Below, one piece after another: positions 31,800 through 43,232 of a stretch of DNA of 64,000 nt. Source of the stretch: Paracamarosporium sp. OC-R06-R3. Taxonomy: Eukaryota; Ascomycota; Dothideomycetes; Pleosporales; Didymosphaeriaceae. Numbering within the stretch: position 1 is the stretch's first letter; each line of letters begins with the position of its first letter. The DNA lies in NCBI GenBank assembly GCA_019828545.1, contig JACVRA010000148.1, forward strand, positions 62,001-126,000, in the 5' to 3' direction. The position numbers and the translations under genes are program-made. A model generated the notes under the pieces. That model did no database searches. It saw only the letters and a list, made by a program, of their open reading frames with translations, and was not told the origin of the DNA.

Positions 31800-33660
31800 A
31801 TGCTTTTAGGCAAATCCACCTTCGAGTACATTCTCATTAAAGCCTTTGTATATTTCTTTAGCTACCTTGGCCTTCTTTGCCTTGCATACTTCTACCTCGC
31901 GCTGTCCATCGGTGGCGTCAGCGTGATCGCACATCCTGTATCAATTGCCGTAGAAAGCCTCGGCGCCCTCGAAATCCTATTTTACCTGTTTTGGTTCCTT
32001 CCTTACCGCTCGTATCTGCATAAGCAAATTCCGTTGTTCCCTCCGCCGCTGAGTCGCGAGCAGCGACAAGACCTGTTCGATAGGAGCTTGGCAGTGACGC
32101 CGGATATCGAGCTCTATGTTAAGAAATGGATGTGTGGGGCGAGTTTAGAGGATCTGAGGAGGGAGAACTTGAAAGAGTGGTAAGTAGTCCTTGGTCAGCT
32201 AAGAGTATTGTATGAATGGTCAAATATCCAGACGATTTCAAAATCAAAGCCTGCTCTACTTCTACTTCTCTTTCATCTAGTTATTGTGATGCTTACTGAC
32301 GCGAAGTTCCAATTGGCAGGCTACTATGGGCGTTGTTCGACAGAGAAGGTCAGCCAGGTGCTGACGATGAGGAGCTCGAAGGGTATATCGAGACGATCGA
32401 GGAGATGCTGGGGAGGAATATCAGGCCAGGGTGGGGACCGGTGAGCAGTGTTCGACTGAACTTCCGCAAATTTCCAGTCTCGCATCGAAGCCTGACCTAC
32501 TACATGGTTAGTCCCTTAATCGATCCCGAAGTTCGGTACTAACTGTTTTCCAGTTAATAGGTACCATAGACTTCTTCGTGTCTATTATCTTACTGGCGTC
32601 GGGATTCCGATTCTACCGCCAACCACGGGCGAAGTTTCTGAAAACCTTCCCACTCCGCCCACTCACCTTATTTGCTCTGAAACAGTCAGCTTCTCCAAAC
32701 TTCAGCTACTTCTATCGTCCGCACAAGTCCAACACACACCGCCCGATCGTCTTCGTCCACGGTCTCGGTGTCGGCCTCGCGGTCTACATACCGTTCTTCC
32801 TCATGCTGCCAAAAGACATCGGCATCCTCGCTATCGAAGTCCTCCCCATATCCTCTCGTATCACAGAAGCTGGACCCCTCCCCGCCGACCAAGCGCGCGA
32901 AATAGGCGACATAATCTCGCAGCAGAACATCGACTCTTTTGTCTTCATCGGAGACTCCTACGGAACATTCTTCACGAAGTTGTTCCTGGAATCAAGCTTC
33001 CTCGCCAGTCGAATGGCACGCATCGTGCTCATCGACCCAGTCGCCATCCTACTCCACGTCCCAGACCTAGCGTACAACGCCACGACCCGAGAAGCAAAGC
33101 AACCCAACGAGGTAGAACTTTCCTGGGCAGCGACAACAGAGCCTGACATAGCATTCACGCTCACGAAGCGGTTCTGCTGGCGCAGCCACATACTCTGGCG
33201 AGCAGACCTCCTGAGGCGTCCTACCACTGTTGTTCTAGGAAGCGAAGACTGCCTCGTGAATGCTGAGGCCATCGCCGCATATATCACTAAAGGCGCACCT
33301 CAGCCGGATCCTTCATCTGTAGAGCCAAAGCCGGATCTGCAGTGGTCATGGGCGGACAGGATATTTTGGCAGCGGAATCAGTGGAGCGGCGAAGGATTGG
33401 AGTTATTTTGGTTGGAAGGATACGATCATGGGCAGGGAATCTTTTCCACTGGCGTTTTACGGAACATAGTGAAGCTTGTGGAACGGTACAGTGCAAGGGA
33501 TACGGATGAAGTAGAAGTTGGGTATGAGAAGGATCTGCCGCAGTTGCCGGGAGGTGGTAATGCCGAGAAAGTGTCTGAGGGTTTTGATCTAATGTCGAAG
33601 ATGGCGGAGGCTGTGACGAGCACGCAGAAGAGGGATTCGGGAACTGGACAGCCGTTCTAG
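31800..33660 (+). CDS. Membrane-anchored alpha/beta hydrolase
   Basis: Three exons, 31800-32179, 32320-32506 and 32554-33660, give 557 residues. Intron 2 has a perfect branch site (tactaac) and gttagt...ttccag ends. Two N-terminal hydrophobic helices (about 10-70: IKAFVYFFSYLGLLCLAYFYLAL, ALEILFYLFWFL) and a third near 190-210 (LIGTIDFFVSIILLASG) imply anchoring in a membrane. The hydrolase domain begins at about 240 (RPIVFVHGLGVGL, with His258 in the oxyanion strand). The nucleophile elbow is GDSYG with Ser324, the acid is Asp421 in GSEDCLVN and the base is His481 in GYDHGQGIF, giving a complete triad. Substrate is unknown; lipid or ester hydrolysis is likely for such anchored enzymes. The tail is Lys/Glu-rich and disordered. 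Confidence 0.85.
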
Positions 33661-34457
33661 AAATCGATTCACAGTAGTCTAATATATACGATTTTCGTTT
33701 TAATAATGTGATTGACATTGCATGAAGGAGGATTTTTTAACTGGAGCAACTCACGTAAATGAATCCCTGACTATCCATGTCGGACGTATCGACAGAACCT
33801 AGAGCCCCATTGATGATGCAATCAAGTTTGGCAAGAAGGTACGAGAAAATACGCGGCTGGTTTATATTCCCTAGCTAGGCAAAGCGGCCCCGCCAAAGTA
33901 GTTAGCGCGGGGGGAGTAGGTTGGATTAACCTCCATTGAGAAATCTCCGGAGGCAAGTACAGGAGACACTTACTCCGAAAGGATCAATTTTACCAAAATC
34001 CATGGGAATACATGTGCTTTAAGCCACCCCGGTCCCTCTCGCTATCTGTAACCCTCTTTCTTTTTTGTAGTGTCACCGAAGACCATTCGACCATTACACG
34101 ATTAGGCGAGTGTCCATTTTTATCACGCCTTCAATAACATCCAGAGTAAGAACGGCCGTTACTACCCGCCCTGTATATATACCTAGCTTCTTCTGCGCTT
34201 CTAGCAGGTTACGTTGAGGTACTAGCACGGTGGAACAAGACCGGATCAGCACCCGAGATCACCACCGGCAACCGTCCCGACGACACCAAAAGACCTCATC
34301 CCCACACTCCGAACCAGCCCCGCAGTACCGTGGATAGATCATTATAAGAACAGTCCATTCCCTAAATCATATCGTTTACGTACAATCTGCTCCAATCCTC
34401 CCTCCTCAACCCTCCCTCAAAAAGCCAATCAACCAATCACATCCATTCACAGCAACC
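33661..34457. other. Intergenic, promoter and 5' leader of cupin gene
   Basis: No other gene was found. The last 200 bases are C/A/T-rich (few G), typical of a fungal 5' leader, and run into the proposed first exon of the cupin gene. Confidence 0.55.
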
Positions 34458-35012
34458 AGTAAGCCACAACCCAGCCCTCACACCTTACACTCAAGCCCCA
34501 ACTCAAACATTTCTAACCCCTCCCAAGTGTCCTCCGCCCTCGTCCCCCTCACAATCGTAAAAGGCGCCGGCTTCGAACACATCCCTCTTCCCAACGGCGA
34601 AAACGCAACCGTAGCCGACTTCCACACCACCCGGACAAAGACAACAGACTCCCCCACCCACGTAACATCAGGCTTCTACAAGATCGTTGCCGGGCCCGAG
34701 AGGCCCGCGCATTACACCTTCGAGGAGGCGAAGTACGTGCTGCAGGGACAGATTGACATCTTGGTATGTATTTCGATGCTATGAAAGATGGAAAGTGGAG
34801 CGCATGCTGACCGGTGGTAGGACGAGGCTACGGGCGTCACGCACCATCTTGTTCCGGGAGACTTTGCGTTCTTCCATGTCGGATCCAAGGTGAAGTTCTC
34901 GACCAACTCCGAGGGCTTCGCGTTCTACGCCGTGACGAGGCCCGTCAAGACTCCCCACCCCAACCTGCAGGGGCGCGAGGAGGATGTTAAGTCTCCGAAG
35001 TCAAGGCTATGA
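34458..35012 (+). CDS. EutQ-like cupin; start codon apparently split by an intron
   Basis: Coding exons are 34458 (one base), 34528-34763 and 34821-35012, giving 142 residues. The A at 34458 and TG at 34528-34529 form the start codon across a 69-bp intron (gtaagc...cccaag). There is no other in-frame ATG before the conserved part. The product reads MSSALVPLTIVKGAGFEHIPLPNG, then a small beta barrel (FHTTRTK, HVTSGFYKIVAG, YTFEEAKYVLQGQIDIL, HHLVPGDFAFFHVGSKVKFSTNSEGFAFYAVTRP). The EAKYVLQG and PGDFAFFHVGS pattern fits the EutQ-like/DUF861 cupin family. Cupins of this kind bind small molecules or act as simple enzymes. In bacteria EutQ has acetate kinase activity, but that role cannot be assumed here. 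The C-terminus ends in Lys/Ser. Confidence 0.82.
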
Positions 35013-35180
35013 AGGGTTGAACGAAAAATGTTATGACAAGCGACGGATATAATGCGATAGATCCATGTACACGTAGATTAATGAATTAGCGTGCATTGGT
35101 TTCTATGAAAGAAGGTGCATGGGAGAGATAGTGGAGAAGCCCCCGTCTATGTACACCCTGTGAGATAGGAAAAAACGAGT

Positions 35181-38054
35181 TCACAATTGCTGTGCAACCC
35201 CCGATGATCGTGCGGTTGCGAGCATGCTAGGCTCCTCCAAAACCAAAGGCACCGCTATCTCAGAGCGTTGGGAAAACGGCGAATCCTGTGCGACGAAGGT
35301 ACTCACTTCTGAAACATCTTGCCAAGCCGACCATGTCTTCTCTTGCCTGTTGTACCTTCGACGCGTTTTCAAGGCGGCGACTGCATCCGCAGAGAAGTAC
35401 CACGACGACAACAGATGAGCTAGATCTTCTGAGTCGTTCGGTACTGATTGGGTAAGGGCCTTGATCCAATCGCACACATCATGTCGAAATTGTGTTTCAG
35501 ACACTAGAGGTTCGCCATCAGTCGGGATACTATAAGAACGTAGGAAGTCGTCCCGGTTGTCCTGCCAATTCTTCACAATCCCAGGACCTGGAGCTCTTGC
35601 TCTACGAACGGTGCTGTAAACCTCCCGTTGATGAAGTATCGAAAGTAGCTTTGATACAACAAAGAATTCAGAGAAGTTAGTTCTTTGGTCGTCTATAATG
35701 TAAAGACAGTATTTACGGCGCGCTAGATCCGGAAGATGTCTTGTGCTTGGGACGTTCGAATGAACCAGAAAGGCCTTACGGTCCGGGTAGAGACAATCTC
35801 CAGGTTGCGAGAGCGTTCTTCCCTCAGTGGTAACGTTTGTTGAAGCCCGGAGAAAAGGCTCTAAAAGCTGTCGATCTGGCATTGTGTGGTTATCCGTCTG
35901 GGATTGTACGGTATTGAAGACCATACGGACTACGCTCTGCATAAGTATTCCAGGTCTTTCTGTTTCCGGATCCTTGGCCTGTTGAAATACAGGTCTCGTT
36001 TCTTGTCTCTCTTCTGGGACGTTATCGTCATCTATGATAATAACAGTAGAAGGCTCATCAAAGCCGAGCATGTACGTGCGGCGACAAAGTGCGGACATAA
36101 GATCGTCTAGAAGACTTCTTTCGAGAACATTATCGAGTGCAGCTATCAGTCTGCCTTGTTGGCATTCTGGAGGGGAAAAAGGCTCTGGTCTCTTATAGGC
36201 GGCGCGCTCGACAAGGCAATCGAGCGCAGCATCTTCCACAGCCAGATAAGTGAGCTCTCGAACGATTTCCCATACTGAGTTGATATAAAAGGATATCTGA
36301 AATTGAGCGTGAATCTTCAGCGGAGCGCTTGAGCGGGCAGAACGGCCGCGAGAGTGTCCAGTCCAGTTTTGTTCAATAGCAGCGAGTGTGTCTCCGTCGA
36401 GCACGACACCCTGACGCCTCAGAAGTACAAGGATTTGTCGTGCAAATTTCTCCACTTGTTTTGGAGTCTTAAAGCGTCGGAAAAGCGTCTCGAGGTTGTC
36501 GCGTTTTATCAAGAGACCTCTTAGACGCGAAACAATCCGCCTGGCATCTTTCACTAACCCGTGCGAAGTTGCAAACTGCTGCTCGAAAGGGTCAAGAACA
36601 CTGTCGTGTGCTTCGTCGGCTGGTATGTCCATCAACAGTAATTGCGGTGGTGATCGAGGCTCGTCAAAAGGACCAGCATCGCCGAATTGTTCTTCCATCC
36701 AATGTTCAATTTGTCCGTTCAGTGACATAATGTCAGGATCGATTGTGGCTCCATCATCAAACGGTTCAGAAGCGAGTGATTTCAATTGCCGTAAAATGTT
36801 GGGCCTGAAAGTGTCTCTGGCCCAATCAACGATATAATCAACGATGAGTAAAAGTTGAAGAGATTCATTAAGTCCAGTAATACTACCGCCCCACAGATGG
36901 TTGATGTACTGAGAAAAGTTAGTTTCGAGGGAGATTATGGGCGGTTAGCAATGAAGAGGGGGCACTGAGATACTCACAAATTTAGGTTTTCCCTCTTTTA
37001 GTTCGACATGACCTGCATATAATCGCCAATCTTCTCCACGATACACTAGAGACCATACTAGTGGACCGCCGGGGACATCCATAGAGTTACCGCGAGCTTG
37101 CAGAAGTTCCCATTGCAACTGGAGAGCTTTCTTCATTGGGAAGCATGTCTGCATCTCCATTTGCTCGAAGCTTGCGGCACCTTTTTCGCTCTTTGCTTCG
37201 ACGACGAGGAACGGGAATAATAATTGAGAGTCTCCATCGTCAGGCTGCAACGAGATGTTTACAACATCTTCCACCAATGTACCAGATGGAAGCTGATCGT
37301 CGTGTGTGTATAGAGATCGCAAATGTGTATCGATGTTCTCTGTCCTGCGTAGGCCATGAATTCTGTCGGGTCTTTTTTCACGAACCTTTTTGCGGTCGGA
37401 GGCTGATGCATCAGGTCCATAGCAGGTGGTGTCAAGGCGAGAGGAAAACAGATTGCTTATACCAGGGTCCAGCGACGAACTGCATTTTGTGTCAGCGAAC
37501 TGTCATTCTGTCAAGTTCCAATAAAGGAAACATACTGTTCATCCGCTCGCTGTGAGGAATCACACGTACAGGCTTCTCTCCTCTTCTGCCGGTCCTTTAA
37601 CGAAGTGGTACGACTGTTACTGCTGTTGGCGTCGACCTCGATTTCAGATCTCCACAGTCTCCCTCGGCATTGTTTGCTACATCTGTTAGCTGGTTATTCC
37701 GTCGAGTGAGAATAAGACCCACCAGGCAACCTCGACATCGAACCGTTCGAAAAGCTTTGATTCGATTGCGTTTCTCCAGCCTGCTTCGTTTTGACGTTCG
37801 TCTCGACACGTCGCAGCCATCCGTGTTAGACGTACAGCTTTCTTTTTTATGTCCGTTTGCCACGGCTTTTGCGGAGAATATTGATACTCCAGGAACTTCT
37901 TATCACCCAGGACTAGAATGGTGTCGAAGTGGTCTCTCAGTTGCGAAGGCATGTCGGTCCTCCTCTTGTCATATTTGGTGGTTTTGATCTCTATGCCTTC
38001 CCGTCTCGCTCTCTTTTTGGAGCTCCCGATCTCGTCGGCTCTGCCTCTCTTCAT
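35181..38054 (-). CDS. Large protein with PD-(D/E)XK nuclease-like core
   Basis: Four exons, 38054-37723, 37676-37536, 37479-36978 and 36908-35181, give 900 residues; all introns are gt...ag and phase-consistent, the first with a gctaac branch site. The N-terminus has a basic nuclear-type signal (SSKKRARR) and a Lys-rich region, then a second basic block (RKKVREKRP, about 186-196). At about 245-325 a core reads LFPFLVVEAKSEKG (Glu252, Lys254) ... EQMEMQTCFPMKKALQLQ ... PLVWSLVYRGEDWRLYAGHV, then YINHLWGGSITGLNESLQLLLIVDYIVDWARD. The E-x-K with the following Gln-rich helix is characteristic of a fungal PD-(D/E)XK-like family. The C-terminal 560 residues are helical with no domain I recognise. 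A DNA-processing or structural role is possible; cleavage activity is unproven. Confidence 0.8.
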
Positions 38055-39077
38055 CTTGACGGCAACAAAGTTGATTCGTGGGTAGATAGCTGTTCACACA
38101 ATAGGCACACCACTGAAGGCTTTTAGTGCAACAGACCGGCTTACGACGAAAGGATATAGCACCTCACCGAGAGTGCAGTGGCGGTGCGTGGTCCTGCTAA
38201 AGAGGCGAAGCCCTTGTACCCAAGCACGACCAAACACTTGCCGGGATGCACTTTAGCGAGCAATACAGGATTGTGAGAGACAAGTTCATCATACATCGGT
38301 GTTGCCGTTGGTGGACCCTCATCAAGGTTACTATTGGTCCGTTCCGAGGGCCCAGACGGAAGGTGTCGCAAGGTGTATGCTAACCGCTCCGCCCCAAGCT
38401 ACGCCGCAATTCCCCGCCCAAAGAGTTCACGACTATACAGATTCCGTCCGGTACACTATGCGTTAGCAGCGCGTGGCCTGCTTGTAACCATAATCGATAA
38501 AAAAAAAGACCAAAGATAGCAACTGCAAACGCGACATAGCCTCAGAATGCGCATAGGCGCCAGAGACTGTTCGATGCAAGATTGTCGTATATGCGACAAA
38601 TCGATACGAGAACGGTTCAACTTGAGGTCTGTATCGCCCACGGAATCAACAAAAGTCGAAGGGAGGTGAGGTCCGAGCTATCGTGCGAAAGTAGCTTGTT
38701 CGCCGGTCCCACTCTGCCAGTAGGCAGTCGCGGTAGATGCTCACAGTTGCGGAAGCTGCCGAACGGGAGAAGTCCCACCCATGCATCGAAGGCTGGCATT
38801 CTTTCGCACAGCCTCATCTTCATACTATGCATTCGTGTCTTCAGCCACAATGCGTGCACAGAACCCTTCCTCGACTTGACCCAGCTGGAGGTAGACGGCG
38901 CTTTCTCAATGCTTCTGCCGCCGGTGACATTGCTCTGTATTGTCGCGTATCTGCTTGGTCTATACAGCGCTTGAGCTCTTCCTTTGGAATAAGTAGAATT
39001 ACACGCAGAGTACAGCGTAAGGATACGCTCAGCAAACTGATGGATAGCTTTCAAAGTGCCTACAGTACATCCTGCCC
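38055..39077. other. Intergenic, no gene seen
   Basis: 1 kb upstream of the PD-(D/E)XK-like gene and downstream of the dioxygenase gene. Open frames overlap on both strands without protein features. A run of nine A residues sits near 38500. Confidence 0.5.
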
Positions 39078-40122
39078 CTATACCTCCTCCTCATCCCAGT
39101 AATAACTCCACATCCTCAGCCCCATCATCTCATCACCATAGCTCTTCGCCTTGGCTCCGCCCCCAGCACCCGCACACACGATCAGCGGCAGAAAATGCTC
39201 CGCACCGCCTCTAGGGTGCATCTCATAAGCACCGGGCCACTTCCTCCAGCTCGCGAGCTTTTTCTCCCGTTCATTTGAATCCTCGGTTGTGACTGCGTCT
39301 GTTACGCTTCTACTCCAATCCTCATTCAGTGCCTTGAAAGAAGGCGTGCGTGTCATGCCAGAAAACATCGCGCGGAGGTTATGCAGCGAGGCGAAGCCAG
39401 AGCCGATGATAGCGATGTTCTGCTCGCGGAGGGGTGCAAGCGCGCGTCCGATAGCGAAGTGGGTCGCGGGGTTCTCGGAGGTCAAGACGGAGAGCTGCAC
39501 GATTGGAATATCGGCCGAAGGGTGAATAAGTGTCATGGGGACGAATACGCCGTGGTCCCACCCTGTACACCATTAGCCCAGACGCTCCACCAAGCTCCTA
39601 ACACATGGCTTTGTCCTACACACCTCGCGTCCCATCTTTCTTCGACTTCAGCCCCGCTTCTTCAAGTTGTCTCCTCACTATCTCCGCAACCTCCGGACTC
39701 CCCGGCGCATCATACTTCAGACTATACGCCTCGTCCGGAAACCCATAGTAATCGTAATACAACTCGTGTCTCTCCCCACTACTAATCGTGACATCCTCCG
39801 TGCTCCAATGCGCAGTAACAAGCACAATAGCCCTCGGCTGCTCGGGCGTCCCCAGCTTCAAGATCTTGGGTACCTTCGTCTTCATGGAATGTGTCAGGGT
39901 GGCTTGCGATGGGTCGCCGAGAATGGGCATCGGGCCGCCTCCATGCGAGATGGAGATTACGGGTGCAAGGCGCGTCATGTTTGCTGCTCCTGTCGAGAGA
40001 TTCGAGTAGAATGATAGTGGGAATTGCTGGATGCCGCGCAGGGGGTTGAGCGTGAAGTTGTGCGTTGCGGCGCTTATGTGAATGAGGGGTGTGAGGGCGA
40101 GGACGGAGCGAGGCAGTTTCAT
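39078..40122 (-). CDS. DODA-type class III extradiol dioxygenase (LigB family)
   Basis: Two exons, 40122-39624 and 39562-39078, give 327 residues; the 61-bp intron is gtgtgt...tacag. After an extension of about 48 residues the family start appears (MTRLAPVISISHGGGPMPILG), with His60 of HGGGP, His105 of VTAHWS, the GWDHGVFVPM motif (His170) and AEHFLPL near the C-terminus, the usual metal ligands and catalytic residues. These enzymes cleave the aromatic ring of catechol-type substrates such as DOPA between or next to the hydroxyls, using Fe(II) or Zn. The extension (MKLPRSVLALTPLIHISAAT...) is amphipathic and hydrophobic, resembling an organelle or secretory targeting sequence. If that is wrong, the start at MTRLAP (39978) is the alternative. 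The substrate is not deducible. Confidence 0.88.
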
Positions 40123-40790
40123 GATCCGTCGAAGGGAACGGCAGGTGTGTCTGGAGCCATTTTTGGTCCGAGGATAGAGGGTTTGCAAGCTTCGGTGCTG
40201 TGGTGGAGCGACTGACGAGGGCAAGTTGGTAAGAGCGCGGAATTAGGCCGTGGGTGGGTAGGACGTCGGAAGCGGCAAGCGGGAGGTCCGGTCACGGGAG
40301 ACGGCGTGTTGGTCGTGTAAGCGAGCGCGTCGTTCTTCACAGACTGACACATGTTTGAATTGATGATTAAGGACGCTGCAGGTACAAAAGTGGTAATGGA
40401 AAGCATTTTGTATCTAGGTTGCTGAGGCAAAAAGTTGGACGTATCACGCAATACGCAAGGAAAATCAGGATGCTTTTGAGAAATGTTTGGCTACGAATTC
40501 AGTAGGCCTCGCGGAGCAAATCTCTGCCTAAGCCAGGATGTCGAGAAGACTGACAAGCACCATAAACGCCGAGCACGAATGCTATGGTATCATACCGATC
40601 CTTAACGTGAATATTTTGAGGCTCAGGCGCCATCAATACCTCGTCCGAGCTGATCACCCAACATCTTGATGTAGTAGAGTATCTGCGACAATATTGGTGA
40701 CGTAGGCGGCACTAGAACACCCCTGCTGCCACCAATACCAGACAGGATATTCGTTCCAGACTCAAGAGAGCAGAGCGAAGAGAACCAGTC
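40123..40790. other. Intergenic, promoter of dioxygenase
   Basis: 668 bases between two minus-strand genes. No gene is supported. Confidence 0.5.
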
Positions 40791-41486
40791 CTAGACTTCC
40801 TCCTGAGCAGCCCCGTTGGGACCTTCCTCGACCTCACCCTCATCGACCTCATCAGCTGTTGAAATGTTAGTCATATGTTAAAGAGAACAGGTATAAATAC
40901 ATACGAGCATCCTCAACATCCTCCTCGCTCTTGATCTTCTTTCGACCACGCTTCGTAACCGGCTTCTTGTCACCCTCGCCTTCAGCACCAGCGCTCTCGG
41001 CCTTCTTCTTGCGACCCTTAGTAGTGGGCTTCTTGCCAACCTCCTTGCCGTTGGCAGACTCCGGGTCAAGCTCTTTGGTGCCCTCGTCGCCATCAGGCTC
41101 GGTAGACGTTGCCTTGCGTTTCTTGCCATTATTGGCCTTCGCCTTGGGAGCAGCTTTGGTCTTTGGCTCGCCTGTGCCCTCGCCATTGGTAGTGGCTGCT
41201 CCAAGAAAGGTACCGAAGGAAGGGTGCACCTCGATGGCCTTGCGCTTGACAGGGGGCCACATCTTTTTCAGTGAGCCGGCGGTATTGCCAGTCAGAGTGG
41301 CGAAAAGGTCGAAGTCATACTGGATGGCTGCGGTTAGACTGCGGCGTAGCACAGCGATGGGAGCCTCACCTTGTCGGAACCAGAGGCAGCGACGAAAGCG
41401 GCAGCTAGCAGTTTCGTCTCCTTGGGCGTGAAGCCGGTGATGGCCTCGCTGGTGGCAGCAATGGTGTCGTCCTTCTTGGGAGGCAT
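40791..41486 (-). CDS. Lysine-rich nuclear/chromatin-type protein
   Basis: Three exons, 41486-41370, 41319-40905 and 40855-40791, give 198 residues. The acceptor at 41320 (ccatccag) is the only one that keeps phase. The N-terminal 90 residues form a small helical domain (FTPKETKLLAAAFVAASGSDK, YDFDLFATLTGNTAGSLKKMWPPVKRKAIE), resembling the Myb/SANT-like or winged-helix starts of fungal H1-like proteins. The rest is Lys/Ala/Pro/Glu-rich with repeated KKR, KGRKKK and KRGRKK blocks, and an acidic tail (DEVDEGEVEEG). This is a typical composition for a DNA-bound nuclear protein. The exact family was not identified. Confidence 0.75.
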
Positions 41487-43232
41487 TGTTGCGGTGAAAT
41501 TGAGGAGCGAGATGGGAAATGTCCAAGGAGATGTGTTTGGGAAATGCGCCTAGGACGCGGTAGCTAAAAGACGACGGTAAAGAGAAAAGATCAAGAAGGT
41601 CGGCGAAGGGTATCGTTGAAATATTGTGCACTGAAATGCGCTAGGTGTAGGCAGCAATGCTATGGATGAAGAGACTCTCGGTGAAGCAGAGATGAGAGAT
41701 GTTTCGAAGAAATTGCGAGTGAGTGAAGGTAACGATGACGGGTCCCAAGTGAAGGACGGATCCCCGCGTACGCTCTCAGGCTGTGAATCATTCATCACGA
41801 GTGAGAGAATTCTTGGCTTTTCGACCCCAGAATTTAGCTGTCAAGCAATGTACTTTCCAGTCTGACTGGCATTCAGTCTGGAGAGGTGCGAGATCGTGCT
41901 TCACATACGAGGGGTATTCCATGTGGTGTGCTGCAGTTATATCAACCGGCTCTCGATACCGTGCCATGGTCTGTTCCACGTTGCGACGTGACAGCAAACG
42001 CGATTACCAAAAGGGTGAGGCCATGAGGAAGGAGCACACGACCGCCCGTGACAAAGCGTCCACGTGACCCTGTGGCTTTGCACCGATGGACCAGAGCAGC
42101 AACTTAAAAGAAGCCATCACATGGCCGTGCGAGGCGCAAGAGAATGATGCTAAGGTCCAAAGTAGCCCAGTAGACAACAAGGGTGCTCTTAATGTGTGCG
42201 AAAAGGCGGTGTCTCGAGTGGGCTGGTCACCATACTCCAAGGCGATGAGAATGGGAAACAGAGTTTGGATGAAGCAGGCGAGTCTCGAGCAGGCAAGTGT
42301 CGCGCGTGGGGAGAGGCCAGCACGCTGCAGAGGTCAGCAGCTTGGGACGCGCCAACCATGGATGCTCTGATATCGACGTGTAATAAGAATACGAAGTCGC
42401 GGAGGTAGGGTCGATTTCGGCCCGCAAAATGGTACGATTCCAGCCGTGCCCGTGACGGTGGCTTCGCACTTACTGCCGACAACAGTTACTACTACGCGTG
42501 CCATGGACAGCGTCCCCGTGTAGCAGTGCATGGCAAAGGAGGCATCGGAGCATGATCGAGACAACAGCCGGAGACGAGACGTCGACTCTGCATGTGCAGG
42601 CGGCGGCCAACCCCCACACGAGCCGCCTGCAGATGCGCCGCCGGGCGTCGGTGGTCACGTCTGCATCGCAGGTGGCACAGCAGTCTGCCAGCGTCCTGCG
42701 AAGGCCGTGTGCTTGGAAGAAGACATGGCCGCGAAGACACCCGAGCAGGATCCGCGCCATCAACACATGGCCGACGACTGCCGCACAGGGCCTGTTCTCG
42801 AGGCAGGTCGAGACGATTCTCGGTCGCTCGCTTACTGTGATCGGCCTCTAGCGTAGGTACCGCCCAACGGGCCGCAGATGTCTAGGACAAGCAATTTTTG
42901 ATATCCACACGCGATCCAGACTCCCCACGCCGCGCGCCCGCCCGCTGCCACTGCAGACTCGACCTCCCCAGGCGCGCAGTCACACACGCTCCTCCCACCC
43001 ATCCGCCGTCCTCCGCCGTGGCCTGACTTCCTCCCCGACGCTTCTACTTCTACAAGCTCCCTGCCCCGCCTCGTCCGCCCCTCGTCGTCCGCCCCTCCCC
43101 CAAATTTCCACCCCGAAACACGGTTCGGCCTCCAACGCCGCTGCCTTTTCCCTTCCCGTAAGCCTATAAAGCCCACGAGACGCCCGAGTCAGCCTGCTCT
43201 ACCCTACTCTGCGCCGCCCTCGCTCCCTCGCA
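41487..43232. other. GC-rich spacer and pyrG promoter
   Basis: 1.75 kb with open frames in all directions but no protein-like sequence; it contains the divergent promoters of the Lys-rich protein and pyrG. The final 270 bases (about 42960-43232) are strongly C/T-rich on the plus strand, a usual feature of highly expressed fungal promoters and transcription starts. Confidence 0.55.
42960..43232 (+). promoter_or_regulatory. Pyrimidine-rich promoter tract of pyrG
   Basis: A dense run of C and T with few A, directly before the start codon at 43233. Such tracts mark transcription start regions in filamentous ascomycetes. No TATA box was seen beyond gcctataaag at about 43162. Confidence 0.55.

Noticed and set aside
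42498..42856. Three overlapping plus-strand frames of 82-117 codons
   Set aside because: All three frames open over one GC-rich stretch; typical of non-coding GC-rich DNA in the pyrG upstream region.
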